This document shows positions 25,401 to 35,711 of a stretch of 45,000 nucleotides of DNA, one piece after another (positions within the stretch are counted from its first letter, which is position 1; each line of letters begins with the position of its first letter). The position numbers and the translations under genes were made by a program. The notes under the pieces were generated by a model, which made no database searches, was not told where the DNA came from, and saw only the letters and a program-made list of their open reading frames with translations. The DNA is from Botryococcus braunii. Lineage: Eukaryota > Chlorophyta > Trebouxiophyceae. The stretch is from contig KV908417.1 in NCBI GenBank assembly GCA_002005505.1, positions 398,786 through 443,785 of the forward strand, given 5' to 3'.

Positions 25401-25401
<1 letters not shown>

Positions 25402-25476
<75 letters not shown>

Positions 25477-25483
25477 GTGCGTG

Positions 25484-25529
<46 letters not shown>

Positions 25530-25580
25530 TGAGAGAGAGAGAGAGAGGGGGGGGGGGGAGGGAGAGAGAAAGAGCGAGCG

Positions 25581-25660
<80 letters not shown>

Positions 25661-25680
25661 GGGGGGGGGGAGAGGGAGAG
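25402..25680. repeat. (GT)n and (GA)n block abutting the retrotransposon
   Basis: (TG)n about 25402-25528 with GCGTG interruptions, then GAGAGA, a G-run, (GCGA)n, (GA)n about 25575-25651, and a second G-run. The 5' LTR starts immediately after GAGGGAGAG at 25680. Confidence 0.97.
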
Positions 25681-27194
25681 TGTTGTATAAACTGATAGGT
25701 ACGTATAGATACGTGATGGCAAACGTACTTAGATATAAGGGCGCTATCAGTTTATCAAGTGGTTTTAGGAAACATTGTATAACTTGAACTTCTCCACGTG
25801 TGGAGTACAAGTAAGAGGATGCGCCTGATTGCGTGTCTAAGGGTAATGTATTATGTTCAGTTAGGTTGATCATATAGTGACCTCCATGCAGTACAGGTCT
25901 TGCAAGATTGTACTAGTGACGGTAAGGTCACAAGGTAAAGACTCCATTGAGTGTGTACACGTGTATAAGTTTAGGATCCCTGGTGCAGCTGTAGAGCTAC
26001 ACGTTGGCATAGGGCCAAGTCAGGGTTGTTTATGTGGCCATGCAGTACGGTACGGCTTCTCAAACGAGACTGTACCGTTACCGCCGGTTAAGATCAAGAG
26101 GTATAGAAACGCCAGATCGCGAGCGAGCTTGGCAGTCGATGGGGTGTGGAATGCATCTGGGCTTCGAGCTCCAAGCTGAATAGTGTTTGCTCTGTATTGA
26201 ATGACTGCTTGATATACTGCTGTCACACTCATTCCAATACAGGTAAGCGAGCGATCGTTGGCAAGGGTAACGGTCGCAGTCGAGTGGCTGCGATCGCAGG
26301 TCTTAAGCGCATGCATACTGATGTTTCTGCTGATAATGAAACATTACATGTGTCTTGTGTTGCAGGAGCTGCATTACTTGTGTGTTACTGTTGTGCGAAC
26401 AGTAAGGCTATTTGTGTGTGACGAGTTACACACTGGTTAATAGCGGTGAGTACAGATACGTATAACAAGCTTGCTCCTGCTGGTTAAATAACTGTTTTGT
26501 TTTGATCTCCGATGATCCACATATTGTGCAGATTGGTTGGGAGTAGCCATTAAACTCCTGGGACTGCTGAAGGGCCAAGGGTGTCCTGATCGGAGAGCAG
26601 TCGGTACGTGCACATATGTGGATAGGTTGCGTGTGTGTTTGCTATGGTTTTGATATATTTTAAGGACGCTGATGAACCCACAAGTAAATCGTAACGCTCG
26701 GGTGCAGGCAGATATAGACGGCAGTGCGAGCACTGGTCTATATAGACATTGAGAGTACTTGGTGGTGTTCACAGGTAAATATACGTAAACCATTTGTAAC
26801 GAGTCGATGGGGTGTGGAATGCATCTGGGCTTCGAGCCCCAAGCTGAATAGTGTTTGCTCTGTATTGAATGACTGCTCGATATACTGCTGTCACACTCAT
26901 TCCAATACAGGAGCTGCATTGCTTGTGTGTTACTGTTGTGCGAACAGTAAGGCTATTTGTGTGTGACGAGTTATACACTGGTTAATAGCGATTGGTTGGG
27001 AGTAGCCATTAAACTCCTGGGACTGCTGAAGGGCCAAGGGTGTCCTGATCGGAGAGCAGTCGGCAGATATAGACGGCAGTGCGAGCACTGGTCTATATAG
27101 ACATTGAGAGTACTTGGTGGTGTTCACAGGAAGTGACCCTCTGACGGCATACGTACCGCTGACAGTTACGGCATCCTCCAACTAATACACAACA
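25681..27194 (+). repeat. 5' LTR/leader with introns and a spliced-form tandem copy
   Basis: It starts TGTTGTATAA. A possible matching terminus TACACAACA ends at 27194, 26 bases before the ORF0 ATG. Copy one contains four exon-like blocks, 26136-26242, 26366-26445, 26532-26603 and 26708-26774, separated by GT-AG introns 26243-26365, 26446-26531 and 26604-26707. After 29 bases (26775-26803, starting GTAAAT and ending AG) copy two, 26804-27129, equals the four blocks joined without introns: 107+80+72+67 = 326 nt, exactly its length, with about four substitutions. The exact LTR end is uncertain because the 3' LTR is truncated. TGGGCCCACCGCC at about 27201 is a weak primer-binding candidate. Confidence 0.85.
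26804..27129 (+). repeat. Processed (intronless) copy of the LTR leader
   Basis: The junctions AATACAG|GAGCTGC, AATAGCG|ATTGG and CAGTCG|GCAGATA are precise exon joins relative to copy one. It continues into GAAGTGACCCTCTGACGG, which should therefore be the next exon of the same RNA. It must derive from spliced RNA through reverse transcription. Confidence 0.88.
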
Positions 27195-27220
27195 AAGGTG
27201 CTGGGCCCACCGCCTGCTGC

Positions 27221-28207
27221 ATGCCAGAGGAGGAGGTCATAGTGATCGAAGATACACCAGAACCAGAAGAGCAACGGACACCGAGACCCTTCCCAACAAC
27301 GAGAGGAAGAGGACTGCGACCTGCAGCTGCACTACGTCAACAGCATCCAAGAAGACCAGAATACTCAGAGTATCCCATTCCTTTTGTCAGGGCTCACTTT
27401 GAAGTTCCTGACTATTTTGGAGACCCGGGCCTGTATATTCATATTGAGATGCCTGGTGTTCCAAAGGGTCAATTTCAAAGGCCAATTGTGCATCACAAAG
27501 ACATTGTGCTGAACAATCTTCCTGATCCTGTTGAACGAGCAAACTACATATTTGTTAAGACTTGTGAAAGTGAAGAAGGGTCTGTCCTGTGTGGAGGAAT
27601 TATATCAACGGCATTTTTGGCTGGTCTGGCACAGCCACAAGAGGAGCCCATTTTGGTCAAGTGGGAGGAATTGATTGTGTTCAGTGATCCCCTTGCTGAT
27701 AGCCTGGTGCATGAGGTAGCAGAGCTATACGGGAAGAGCCTTCCAAAAGAAGACTGGGAGGTGCACTATTTTCTGAAAGTGTGGAACCGTTTGCAGGAAT
27801 TATTGAAGTAAACTGCAGACGGGCCACGGGAAGGTTTTCCTTCGTTCTTTCTCAACAGAGCTATTGTTGAGGGAAGAGAGGGAACAGGACAGGTACTCAG
27901 GTGGTACAGAGAATACCACGTGTATATCGAGCTGGTACAGTTCCAGTTCCGTTTACACCAAGGGCAGAGTAAGGCAGTATTTGACCGACTGCCATCACGG
28001 AGGGAGGTGGAGGAGCTGGGACTCAATCCGTTGCGGCTCCATCCGGATTACTTCCAGACCTACGAGGGGATCTCACGGGGGTGGCTGGAACCAGTGATGG
28101 GGTTACAGCGACTGACATGGGAAGAGATTCAGGAATTGGAACACCAGTGGCTAGGGGATCTGAACCGGCCAGTACATCTGGCCGGGAAGATCCGACGAGT
28201 CCAGTGA
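27221..28207 (+). pseudogene. ORF0: extra ORF upstream of Gag, with one in-frame stop
   Basis: The frame is open from ATG 27221 to TAA 27809-27811 (196 codons) and continues in the same frame, with no further stop, to TAG/TGA at 28207 (about 328 codons in all). The first part has an acidic start (EEEVIVIEDTPEPEEQ), an Arg/Pro-rich stretch, then a globular-looking part (FVRAHFEVPDYFGDPGLYIH; KWEELIVFSDPLADSL). After the stop the protein-like sequence resumes (RWYREYHVYIELVQFQF; LTWEEIQELEHQWLGD). It overlaps the Gag frame by about 220 nt in the -1 relation. I recognise no domain. It could be a Gag N-terminal extension read through the stop and frameshifted into Gag, an additional retroelement ORF, or captured host sequence. 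Confidence 0.65.
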
Positions 28208-29340
28208 ACTCCAGTCTGCAGGTCACCACCTCCTTAGATAGACTGGGTTATTCGTTGGACATCTGGAAGCAGAATGTGTTCCACTGTGCCGTGAGCAGAA
28301 ATGTGCTGGAATGCCTAAAAACGTCCATGCCAGGGACTAAAGGGGATGCAGTGGCACTACATTTGCTGCTGCAAAAGGTTCCAGAAGTGTGGGCTCAGAA
28401 GGTGGCATTCGCTGAATCTGCAGCAGTGGCATTTAAATGGATTATGAGCCAGTTCCAAGGGGGAGCAAACTTGGAAATCAATGACCAATGGCTGGAGCTG
28501 TTGGACAGTGAGATGATGGGGAGTGAGGGCACGTTGGAAGAATATGTGGCTAGGAAGGAGTTGCTGGCAAAAAGACTGAACGACAACAATATGCCAGTGA
28601 CGCAAACAAAACTCAAAAAATCAATTCTGAAGTGCCTTCCGTGGCAATTTGATGCTCATAAGCCCAGTTTATCTTCCTCCACTGCAACATGCAATATTAA
28701 TCAAACTTTGGCTGCCATAAGGGTGGTTGCAGAAACCATAGGTTTCAATGATCAGCAACCAAGGGCTCCAAGGGCGGCTGTCATCCGAAAGCCGGGTCCG
28801 GCTGTCAGGCACGATAATCGGACGTGCTATGAGTGTGGTGAGAGGGGGCACATTAGAATGAACTGCCCGAGACTTGTGCACCCTCCTAACCGAGGTAACC
28901 CACCCACTGGAGAAGAGGTAAATCCAAGGGCAGGGATGGCATCTTCAAAATTGCAAAATACTGGGGAAGGGCAGTGGATAGTAGACACGGGTGCTACTAA
29001 TCACATATGCAATGATTTGCATTTGATGTCCAATGTTGTTGTTTATGATGGAGCTAAAGCACTGGGCCTGGCAGCGAGTGATGGTCAGGGATTGAGAAAG
29101 GCACAAGGAAATGTGTGTCTATCTGTGCAAGGTGGGGGAAGTGTGTTGCTTACGCATGTAGAATATGTACCGACAGCAACTGATAACCTCTTGTCCGTGT
29201 CAGCTGCCGTCAAGGACGGATGCACATTTGCAGTAAATGAAAAGGGGGAATATGTAGCTGTCATGTGCCAGGCAAATGAGTTCATGTGTGATATTGAACC
29301 CAAAAGGGAGCTTGACTTCAGCTGGTCCATATGGACGTAG
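28117..29340 (+). CDS. Copia Gag with zinc knuckle, and aspartic protease
   Basis: Structural protein and protease of the element. The Gag domain (from about 28210; VSRNVLECLKTSMPGTKGDA, WLELLDSEMMGSEGTLEEYV) is followed by a CCHC zinc knuckle CYECGERGHIRMNC (28825-28866) that binds RNA, and the protease motif WIVDTGATNHIC with the catalytic Asp at 28984-28986. The frame is open from 27985; the first ATG is 28117, and GTG 28081 is in frame. It ends at TAG 29338, one frame off the integrase, just after ANEFMCDIEPKREL. The expected GAG-pre-integrase segment (LWHRRLGH type and CxxC) is absent, so about 80 residues seem deleted at the join. Confidence 0.9.
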   Translation: MGRDSGIGTPVARGSEPASTSGREDPTSPVNSSLQVTTSLDRLGYSLDIWKQNVFHCAVSRNVLECLKTSMPGTKGDAVALHLLLQKVPEVWAQKVAFAESAAVAFKWIMSQFQGGANLEINDQWLELLDSEMMGSEGTLEEYVARKELLAKRLNDNNMPVTQTKLKKSILKCLPWQFDAHKPSLSSSTATCNINQTLAAIRVVAETIGFNDQQPRAPRAAVIRKPGPAVRHDNRTCYECGERGHIRMNCPRLVHPPNRGNPPTGEEVNPRAGMASSKLQNTGEGQWIVDTGATNHICNDLHLMSNVVVYDGAKALGLAASDGQGLRKAQGNVCLSVQGGGSVLLTHVEYVPTATDNLLSVSAAVKDGCTFAVNEKGEYVAVMCQANEFMCDIEPKRELDFSWSIWT

Positions 29341-32072
29341 TGGGAGAGCTGCCAGTGGCTGGGCTGAATGGAGAGAAGTATATATATGCTGCATATATGC
29401 TGGTCCTGTTGGACGACTTCTCGCATAGAATTCAGATCAGAACCTTCAGTTCAAAGACTGAGGTAGGGGCACTCGTTCAAGAAGTTCTCTTGAATTGGGA
29501 GGTGTCAACTAAATGTAAAGTTGGCACTGTTAGGACGGACAGAGGTACTGAATTTGTAAACCGCGAGCTGGCAGATTTCTTTGCCAGAAGGGGGATCACA
29601 CATCAGACCTCTGCACCGTACACGCCTCAACAAAATGGCAAGGTAGAGCGTGTAAACAGGGTAATCAAGGAACGAGTGAGGGCCCTCCTCTTTACAGCAG
29701 AGGCAGGGCAGAGCCGTTGGGCAGAGCCTGAACTCTGGGCTGAGGCAGCACACACTGTGGTACGGCTGCTAAATGTGAGTGCCGTCAGTGGCAAAGAGTC
29801 TTGTCCGTATGAGGCATTCTATGGCAAGAAACCCTCAGTTGCTCACCTGAAGGTTTGGGGTTGTCTGGCTTATGTGAAGCTGCCTGATAGGCAGCTGTCA
29901 GCACTTGGTCCTCGCTCAGTTGCAGGCATGTTTGTGGGATACGAAACAGGATCCAAGGCGTATCGGATCCTGCAGGTGGTGCAAGGCAAAGTAATGGTGA
30001 GTAAAGATGTGAGATTTATTGAAGATGAGTTGGGCTATCCGGTTGTAGCTCCACCTGCACTACAACCTGAGATGAGGGTTGAAGAGTTGTTTCATGATGA
30101 AGAGGAGGCCTCTGAGGTTTCCCTGGAGGAGGCGATTGACGCCCCGCGTGAAATTGCGATAAACCCGGAAATACGAGCGGACGATATGCACGAAGTCATG
30201 AGGCGTGCACGGGAGGTGCTGCAGCAGCTTCCTGCAGAACTGCCAGCCGGGGAAGTGAGTGATGATGGAAATGGAGATGGTGAGAGTCAAGGGCAGGCAA
30301 GTGAGAGAGACGAAGAACAGCATGATAATGAGGAAAATGAAGAGAGGGGAAGAGGTGGTGGGCGTTACGGATTGAGAGAGAGAGTCGGCCCGCCAGATAA
30401 GTATGTTCCTGGGGCATATCACACGCAAGTAAAAGCCCATGCAGTAGTGGTTGAGGAAGCAAAATTGAAAGCATCAGAGTTGTCCATTCCAAAACACATT
30501 GGAGAAGCGCTTGCAAGCAAGGCAATTGCCAGTCCTCAAAAGGAGTACTGGAAGCAAGCTATGCAAGAGGAGCTGGATGCTATTGAAGAGTGTGATACTT
30601 ATGAGGTGGTGAGGAGACCAGAGGGAGCGAAAGTGATTCCTCTGATTTGGGTGTTTGCCTTAAAGACGGATGAATATGGCGATGTCATCCGGTTTAAGGC
30701 AAGGCTCGTAGCACAAGGTTGCAGGCAGGTTGAAGGTGTAGATTGTGATCAAACCTTTGCACCTGTCAGCACCCATGCATGTAGGAGAGTGTTGCTGAAT
30801 ATTGCAGCAACAGAAAATCTTGAAATCCACCAAGTGGATTTCAAGACGGCATTTCTCAATGGATAATTAGAGGAGGAGGTGTATGTAACGCAGCCTCCTG
30901 GTTTCTCTAATGGTGATAAAAAGGAGGTGTTTCGCTTGAAGAAGGCTCTGTATGGTCTCAAGCAGGCACCTCGGGCATGGCACAAGAGGCTCTCCAAGGA
31001 TCTTGGAGAGATGGGTTTCAAGGCATGTAGGAGCGACCCGGCCTTATTCTTGGACTCCGGAAGGGGTGAAGACCGGGCGTTCATTGTCACCTATGTGGAT
31101 GATTTGCTGATCATCTGCAAGAGTGGTGAGAGAGTGTCAGAGATAAAGGGTGAGTTGAAAGCAAGATTTAAAGTTCACGACTTGGGGGAAGTAAAGAATT
31201 TCCTCAGAAGTGAAGTCAGGCGCGATCGCGATGGGGGAGTGATAGTGATTTCCAACGCTCAGAAGGTCAAGGATCTTGCGGAGTCATTTGGAGTGAGTGA
31301 GAGTGACAAGGGAGTTAGCACACCCATGTGTGAAAGCTTTGTGCAGACAGAGCTTCCACAAGGGAAGGTGGGGGATGAGAGTGCGGGTTCAGGGTCTCCA
31401 CTGCCGGACGGACACCGGTACCTGGAACTCGTAGGGTCACTGCAGTATCTGGCCAATACCACTCGTCCTGATATTTCACAGGCAGTTAGCCTGCTGGCAC
31501 GTTATCGTGCTGCCCCAACCACTGTACACATGCGTGCAGGGTTGAGGATTGTGAGATATCTGTTAGGCACCAAGGAGATGGGCTTGGTTTATGGGGGAAA
31601 GGGGAAGCAAAGTCTGGCTGGCTTTGTAGATTCAGATTTTGCGGGAGATGTTGATACACGAAAATCAACAACTGGTTTCGTGTTCATGCTGAATGGGGGA
31701 GCAGTGTCGTGGGGAAGTAAGAAGCAACAGTCAGTTGCTACTTCCACTGTTGAGGCAGAGTTTATTGCGGCGAGCCATTCAATAAAGGAAGGAGTGTGGC
31801 TTGGGAGCTTGTTGGAGGAGCTCGGTCAGCCAGTGTCTGGTGTAGAATTAAGAATGGACAACATGGGTTGTATTGCAAATCTGCAAAACCATGTATTGTC
31901 CAAATACACCAAGCATATTAGCGTGTGCTATCATCAAGCGAGGGAAAAGGTTGCGTGGGGGCAGATCACGCCGGTGTACGTCAACACTGATGCCAATGTG
32001 GCTGACATTTTTACAAAGCCGTTGGCCAGTCCAGCATTTCTCAAGCACCGTGACAGCTTGAGAATGGGTTAA
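29316..32072 (+). pseudogene. Copia integrase-reverse transcriptase-RNase H, one nonsense codon
   Basis: Makes and inserts the cDNA. Integrase core: LVHMDVVGELP with first Asp, RTDRGTEF with second Asp, NGKVERVNR with Glu 35 residues further on (DD35E). RT: PLIWVFALKTDEYGD, DFKTAFLNG, then TAA (30864-30866) where GAA is usual, and the same frame resumes with LEEEVYVTQPPGF, LYGLKQAPRAWHKRL and the active site YVDDLL (31092-31109). The usual LGxEV reads LRSEV (FLRSEVRRDRDGG). RNase H: DSDFAGDVDTRKSTTGF, STVEAEFIAAS, RMDNMGCI, DANVADIFTKPL; stop at 32070. One base change explains the nonsense codon. The N-terminal HHCC zinc module of the integrase is missing at the frame change near 29310. Confidence 0.93.
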
Positions 32073-32195
32073 GCCTAGAGTGTTGAAGCTCTAGGGCTTT
32101 AGGGCTTCACAGATTCTAAGTTTGGCTCGGAAGAGTAGTGCGTTAATGGGAACAATTGAACTCAACATTAATGAACGACGTTATAAATGTTTTCT

Positions 32196-32208
32196 AAAAG
32201 GGGAAGAT
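32196..32208 (+). promoter_or_regulatory. Polypurine tract
   Basis: AAAAGGGGAAGATT lies immediately before the 3' LTR start (TGTTG at 32209), in the place where plus-strand cDNA priming occurs. Confidence 0.85.
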
Positions 32209-33302
32209 TGTTGTATAAACTGATAGGTACGTATAGATACGTGATGGCAAACGTACTTAGATACAAGGGCGCTATCAGTTTATCAAGTGGTTTTAGGAAA
32301 CATTGTATAACTTGAACTTCTCCACGTGTGGAGTACAAGTAAGAGGATGCGCCTGATTGCGTGTCTAAGGGTAATGTATTATGTTCAGTTAGGTTGATCA
32401 TATAGTGACCTCCATGCAGTACAGGTCTTGTACTAGTGACGGTAAGGTCACAAGGTAATTACTTAATTACAAGGTAATTACTAATTACAAGGTCTTTATA
32501 AAGACTCCATTGAGTGTGTACGTGGTATAAGTTTAGGATCCCTGGTGCAGCTGTAGAGCTACACGTTGGCATAGGGCCAAGTCAGGGTTGTTTATGTGGC
32601 CATGCAGTACGGTACGGCTTCTCAAACGAGACTGTACCGTTACCGCCGGTTACGATCAAGAGGTATAGAAACGCCAGATCGCGAGCGAGCTTGGCAGTCG
32701 ATGGGGTGTGGAATGCATCTGGGCTTCGAGCTCCAAGCTGAATAGTGTTTGCTCTGTATTGAATGACTGCTTGATATACTGCTGTCACACTCATTCCAAT
32801 ACAGGTAAGCGAGCGATCGTTGGCAAGGGTAACGGTCGCAGTCGAGTGGCTGCGATCGCAGGTCTTAAGCGCATGCATACTGATGTTTCTGCTGATAATG
32901 AAACGTTACATGCGTCTTGTGTTGCAGGAGCTGCATTGCTTGTGTGTTACTGTTGTGCGAACAGTAAGGCTATTTGTGTGTGACGAGTTACACACTGGTT
33001 AATAGCGGTGAGTACAGATACGTATAACAAGCTTGCTCCTGCTGGTTAAATAACTGTTTTGTTATGATCTCTGATGATCCACATATTGTGCAGATTGGTT
33101 GGGAGTAGCCATTAAACTCCTGGGACTGCTGAAGGGCCAAGGGTGTCCTGATCGGAGAGCAGTCGGTACGTGCACATATGTGGATAGGTTGCGTGTGTGT
33201 TTGCTATGGTTTTGATATATTTTAAGGACACTGATGAACCCACAAGTAAATCGTAACGCTCGGGTGCAGGCAGATATAGACGGCAGTGCGAGCACTGGTC
33301 TA
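32209..33302 (+). repeat. 3' LTR, truncated
   Basis: About 98-99% identical to 25681-26740, apart from a ~40-bp AT-rich insertion (AATTACTTAATTACAAGGT, about 32457-32500). It keeps all three introns at the same lengths: 32805-32927 (123 nt), 33008-33093 (86 nt) and 33166-33269 (104 nt). Homology stops at CACTGGTCTA (33302), inside the fourth exon-like block, and is followed by CCTGTGTCCTTGG and (CA)n. There is no processed second copy here. Confidence 0.9.
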
Positions 33303-33321
33303 CCTGTGTCCTTGGAGCGTG

Positions 33322-33324
<3 letters not shown>

Positions 33325-33401
<77 letters not shown>
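33325..33401. repeat. (CA)n microsatellite
   Basis: About 76 uninterrupted bases of CA just beyond the truncated 3' LTR. Confidence 0.98.
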
Positions 33402-33405
<4 letters not shown>

Positions 33406-33639
33406 ATGTACGCAGCATTCAACAGCAGACCACACACCTTCGACTGTGCTCCACCGCATGCTCGGTACAGTGTGGGCAGGCCATAGACCTCCCTGCTAAA
33501 TACAAGGCCCAAACAAGAAAGAGCCCAATCAAATTGATAGCCTGACCATATACCGCGGATATCTAAATGTACTCTTTACTGTTTATGTGTGTGCATGTTC
33601 CCAGAGGGATCACGTAAATGGTCAGCTGGGCAGTGCAAA

Positions 33640-33835
33640 ATCCTCCCTTTCACTGAAGTGGGACAAAAAAGACCGTAGACAATTGTAAACTTCCCCCTTT
33701 TTACTGAACTGGGGCAAAAAAGGACCAGAGGCTGGCCAGGCCAATGTCTCAACGACCCAAATCGATGTGTTTCAATTGAGCTTGCAAGCTACAAATCACA
33801 CCCGGCAAGCCTGCCATCTCCCAAGAAGACTGGCA
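33640..33835. repeat. ~65-bp duplication plus dispersed repeat shared with the MYB intron
   Basis: CACTGAAGTGGGACAAAAAA then GACCG (33654) and TACTGAACTGGGGCAAAAAA then GGACC (33702) are diverged copies. The following CAACGACCCAAATCGATGTG then TTTCAA and GGCAAGCC matches CAACGACCCAAAGCCATGTG then TTTCAAGTT and GGCGAGAAGCC at about 13788, so this is a dispersed repeat. Confidence 0.6.
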
Positions 33836-34139
33836 GCGCTTACGTATGAGAGGTACACGTTATATAACTCCCGTACAAAACTGTCAAACCTCTACTGCAA
33901 CGACAGTCGCCTGAGGCGACTCGCCTCCTCGTAACATCGTATGAGTTGCGAGGTATGTCTTCCAAACCCAACTCCTGCCCTCTTCCCACTGATAACAGCT
34001 TGCAATTGCAGAAGACCCTCCTTCCAAATGCACGAAATAGGAGTGCAAACTGCTCATACATGACATGCCAAGAGACACCGGGAGCCGTCCTCAGACACCT
34101 CCAGCGCTTCCTGCTGCGCTGGCATACCTCCACTTACTT

Positions 34140-34560
34140 TGCTCTAATACTGCTCATCTTGCTCGAACATCAGTTCTAACGTTAGGACCGATTTTGAGAT
34201 TCACGATGTGCTGCTGCGATGCTCTGATACCGCTCATCTTGCTCAAACACCGGTTCTAACATCGACATGTGCTGCTGCAATGCTCTAACACCGCTTATGT
34301 GCTCGAACACCAGTTCGAACATCGACGCTGTGCTGTTGCAGTGCTCTAACACCGCTTATCTTGCTTGAGCATCAGTCCTAGCATCGACGATGTGCTGCTG
34401 CAATGCTCTAACACCGCTTATCATGCTCGAACACCAGTTCGAACATCGGGGATGTGCTGCAGCGATGCTCTGATACCGCTCATCTTGCTCGAACATCGGT
34501 TCTAACTCTAACAATTCTTTCTTTCTTTCTAACATCAACGATGTGCTGCTGCAAGGCACA
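34140..34560. repeat. ~61-bp minisatellite, ~7 copies
   Basis: Units read GATGTGCTGCTGCAATGCTC then TAACACCGCTTATC, TTGCTCGAACACCAGTTC and GAACATCGAC, starting near 34205, 34264, 34325, 34387, 34450 and 34538, with a partial copy from 34140. A (TTTC)n interruption lies at about 34517. Confidence 0.9.
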
Positions 34561-35275
34561 CAGACGATGTCAGACAGAAAGCAACACCGTACAGCGGGAG
34601 CTGTAACGCACACAGAGGAGATGTACAAGACACTCGTGAACACTTCGGTCTCGACAGCAGGCGCAAATAGCTGCTTACTAAACAACTTAAAAGTTCGCCA
34701 AAGAATGGTCCCGTGCTGGTCCATGCTGGTCGGGTCGCATGACATGTGCACAACAATACTGTGCTTAACGACACTTAAGTAAGGTTTTTTGTTCCATTTT
34801 GATTCTTAAAATGCGTAGCTGTTCGACTTTTTCGTCGCAGAAACCTCGGTCTGGTTTTGCAGCCACACATCAGTCTGCGTGGACTTGCCGCACCTCTACC
34901 ACGCATAGCAGGCTTCCCTGCACATGCACATGCGTCCACATGCGGACGGACATGGAAAATGTCCCTACAACGCGGTCATGGACTACGCTCATCTCACATC
35001 CAGTATCCTCTTCTCCAGCTCTAAAAACACGAGTTTTGGCTCATTCATGACATCATGAATTTTGGCTCATTCCCAATTGGTGTACAGTTGTGGACCAAAA
35101 CTGACACCAAACCCACAGCCGTATGCCAAGGAAGAGGCCTCCTGTAAGAAAGACTGAAACGACGATGCACAAACCAGACCTTGCTTAACTGGAAACAGCG
35201 GGCAAGAAGTACTGCAGGACGTGAACGTCAAGCAGGGGAGAAAGGGGGGCAACGGCGGTACAAATAGCATCAACG
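34561..35275. other. Intergenic, no gene seen
   Basis: No supported exon. TTTTGGCTCATTC is repeated at about 35033 and 35060. Confidence 0.4.
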
Positions 35276-35560
35276 CCACGGCATGCAGGGCAGGTTGTAC
35301 ACACACAAATTCGTAAAAGCGCTTCGAAATTTCCTCCGATCACTGAGAAAACCATGTCTATCAGCAACACCAGAGCAGGACATGCAGGGCAGGCTGCAAA
35401 AATGCCCGGGCCTTTCTGGAATCACCACAGAAGCCATGTCTAGCAGCAACGCCTCAGCAGGGCATGCAGGGCGGGCTTTCCGCCAATTACCGAGAAGCCC
35501 CACCACATCTAGCAGCATCACCACAGCATGCAGGGGCAGGCTGCACAAATGCCTGGGCTC
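35276..35560. repeat. ~65-100-bp repeat, 4 copies
   Basis: The core GGCATGCAGGGCAGGCTGCA, with AAATGCC...TCACCACAGAAGCC and TCTAGCAGCAACGCC around it, starts near 35279, 35378, 35461 and 35524. Confidence 0.8.
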
Positions 35561-35711
35561 TCTTCCTGGTACCCACAAACCTCCGACCCTTGTACCCTGT
35601 GCTCCCCCCCCCCCCCCCCGCCCCCCAACAACACTCACACACTAGTGGTGCTTACATGATGTCTTCTCCGCGTGTGCTGGGTCATGCACACTTTACCCTT
35701 GTTCCTAACAC

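Larger units (their letters stand above)
25681..33302 (+). mobile_element. Degenerate Copia (Ty1/copia) LTR retrotransposon
   Basis: Order: 5' LTR/leader, ORF0, Gag-protease, integrase-reverse transcriptase-RNase H, polypurine tract, truncated 3' LTR. Integrase lying before RT is diagnostic of Copia. LTR copies begin TGTTGTATAAAC at 25681 and 32209 and are nearly identical over about 1.05 kb, so the insertion is not old. It is not autonomous as read: stops at 27809 and 30864, a frame change with loss of the integrase zinc-binding region at about 29310-29340, and a 3' LTR cut off at about 33302. Both ends abut microsatellites, so the target duplication cannot be read. Confidence 0.95.

Noticed and set aside
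27864..28097. Alternative-frame ORF within ORF0
   Set aside because: Its peptide is Ser/Arg-rich shadow sequence; the overlapping frame 27812-28207 is the protein-like one.
34140..34560. Regular repeats resembling a CRISPR array
   Set aside because: Repeats are contiguous ~61-bp tandem units with no unique spacers, in a eukaryotic genome; the same applies to the arrays at 6405, 7665 and 16195.
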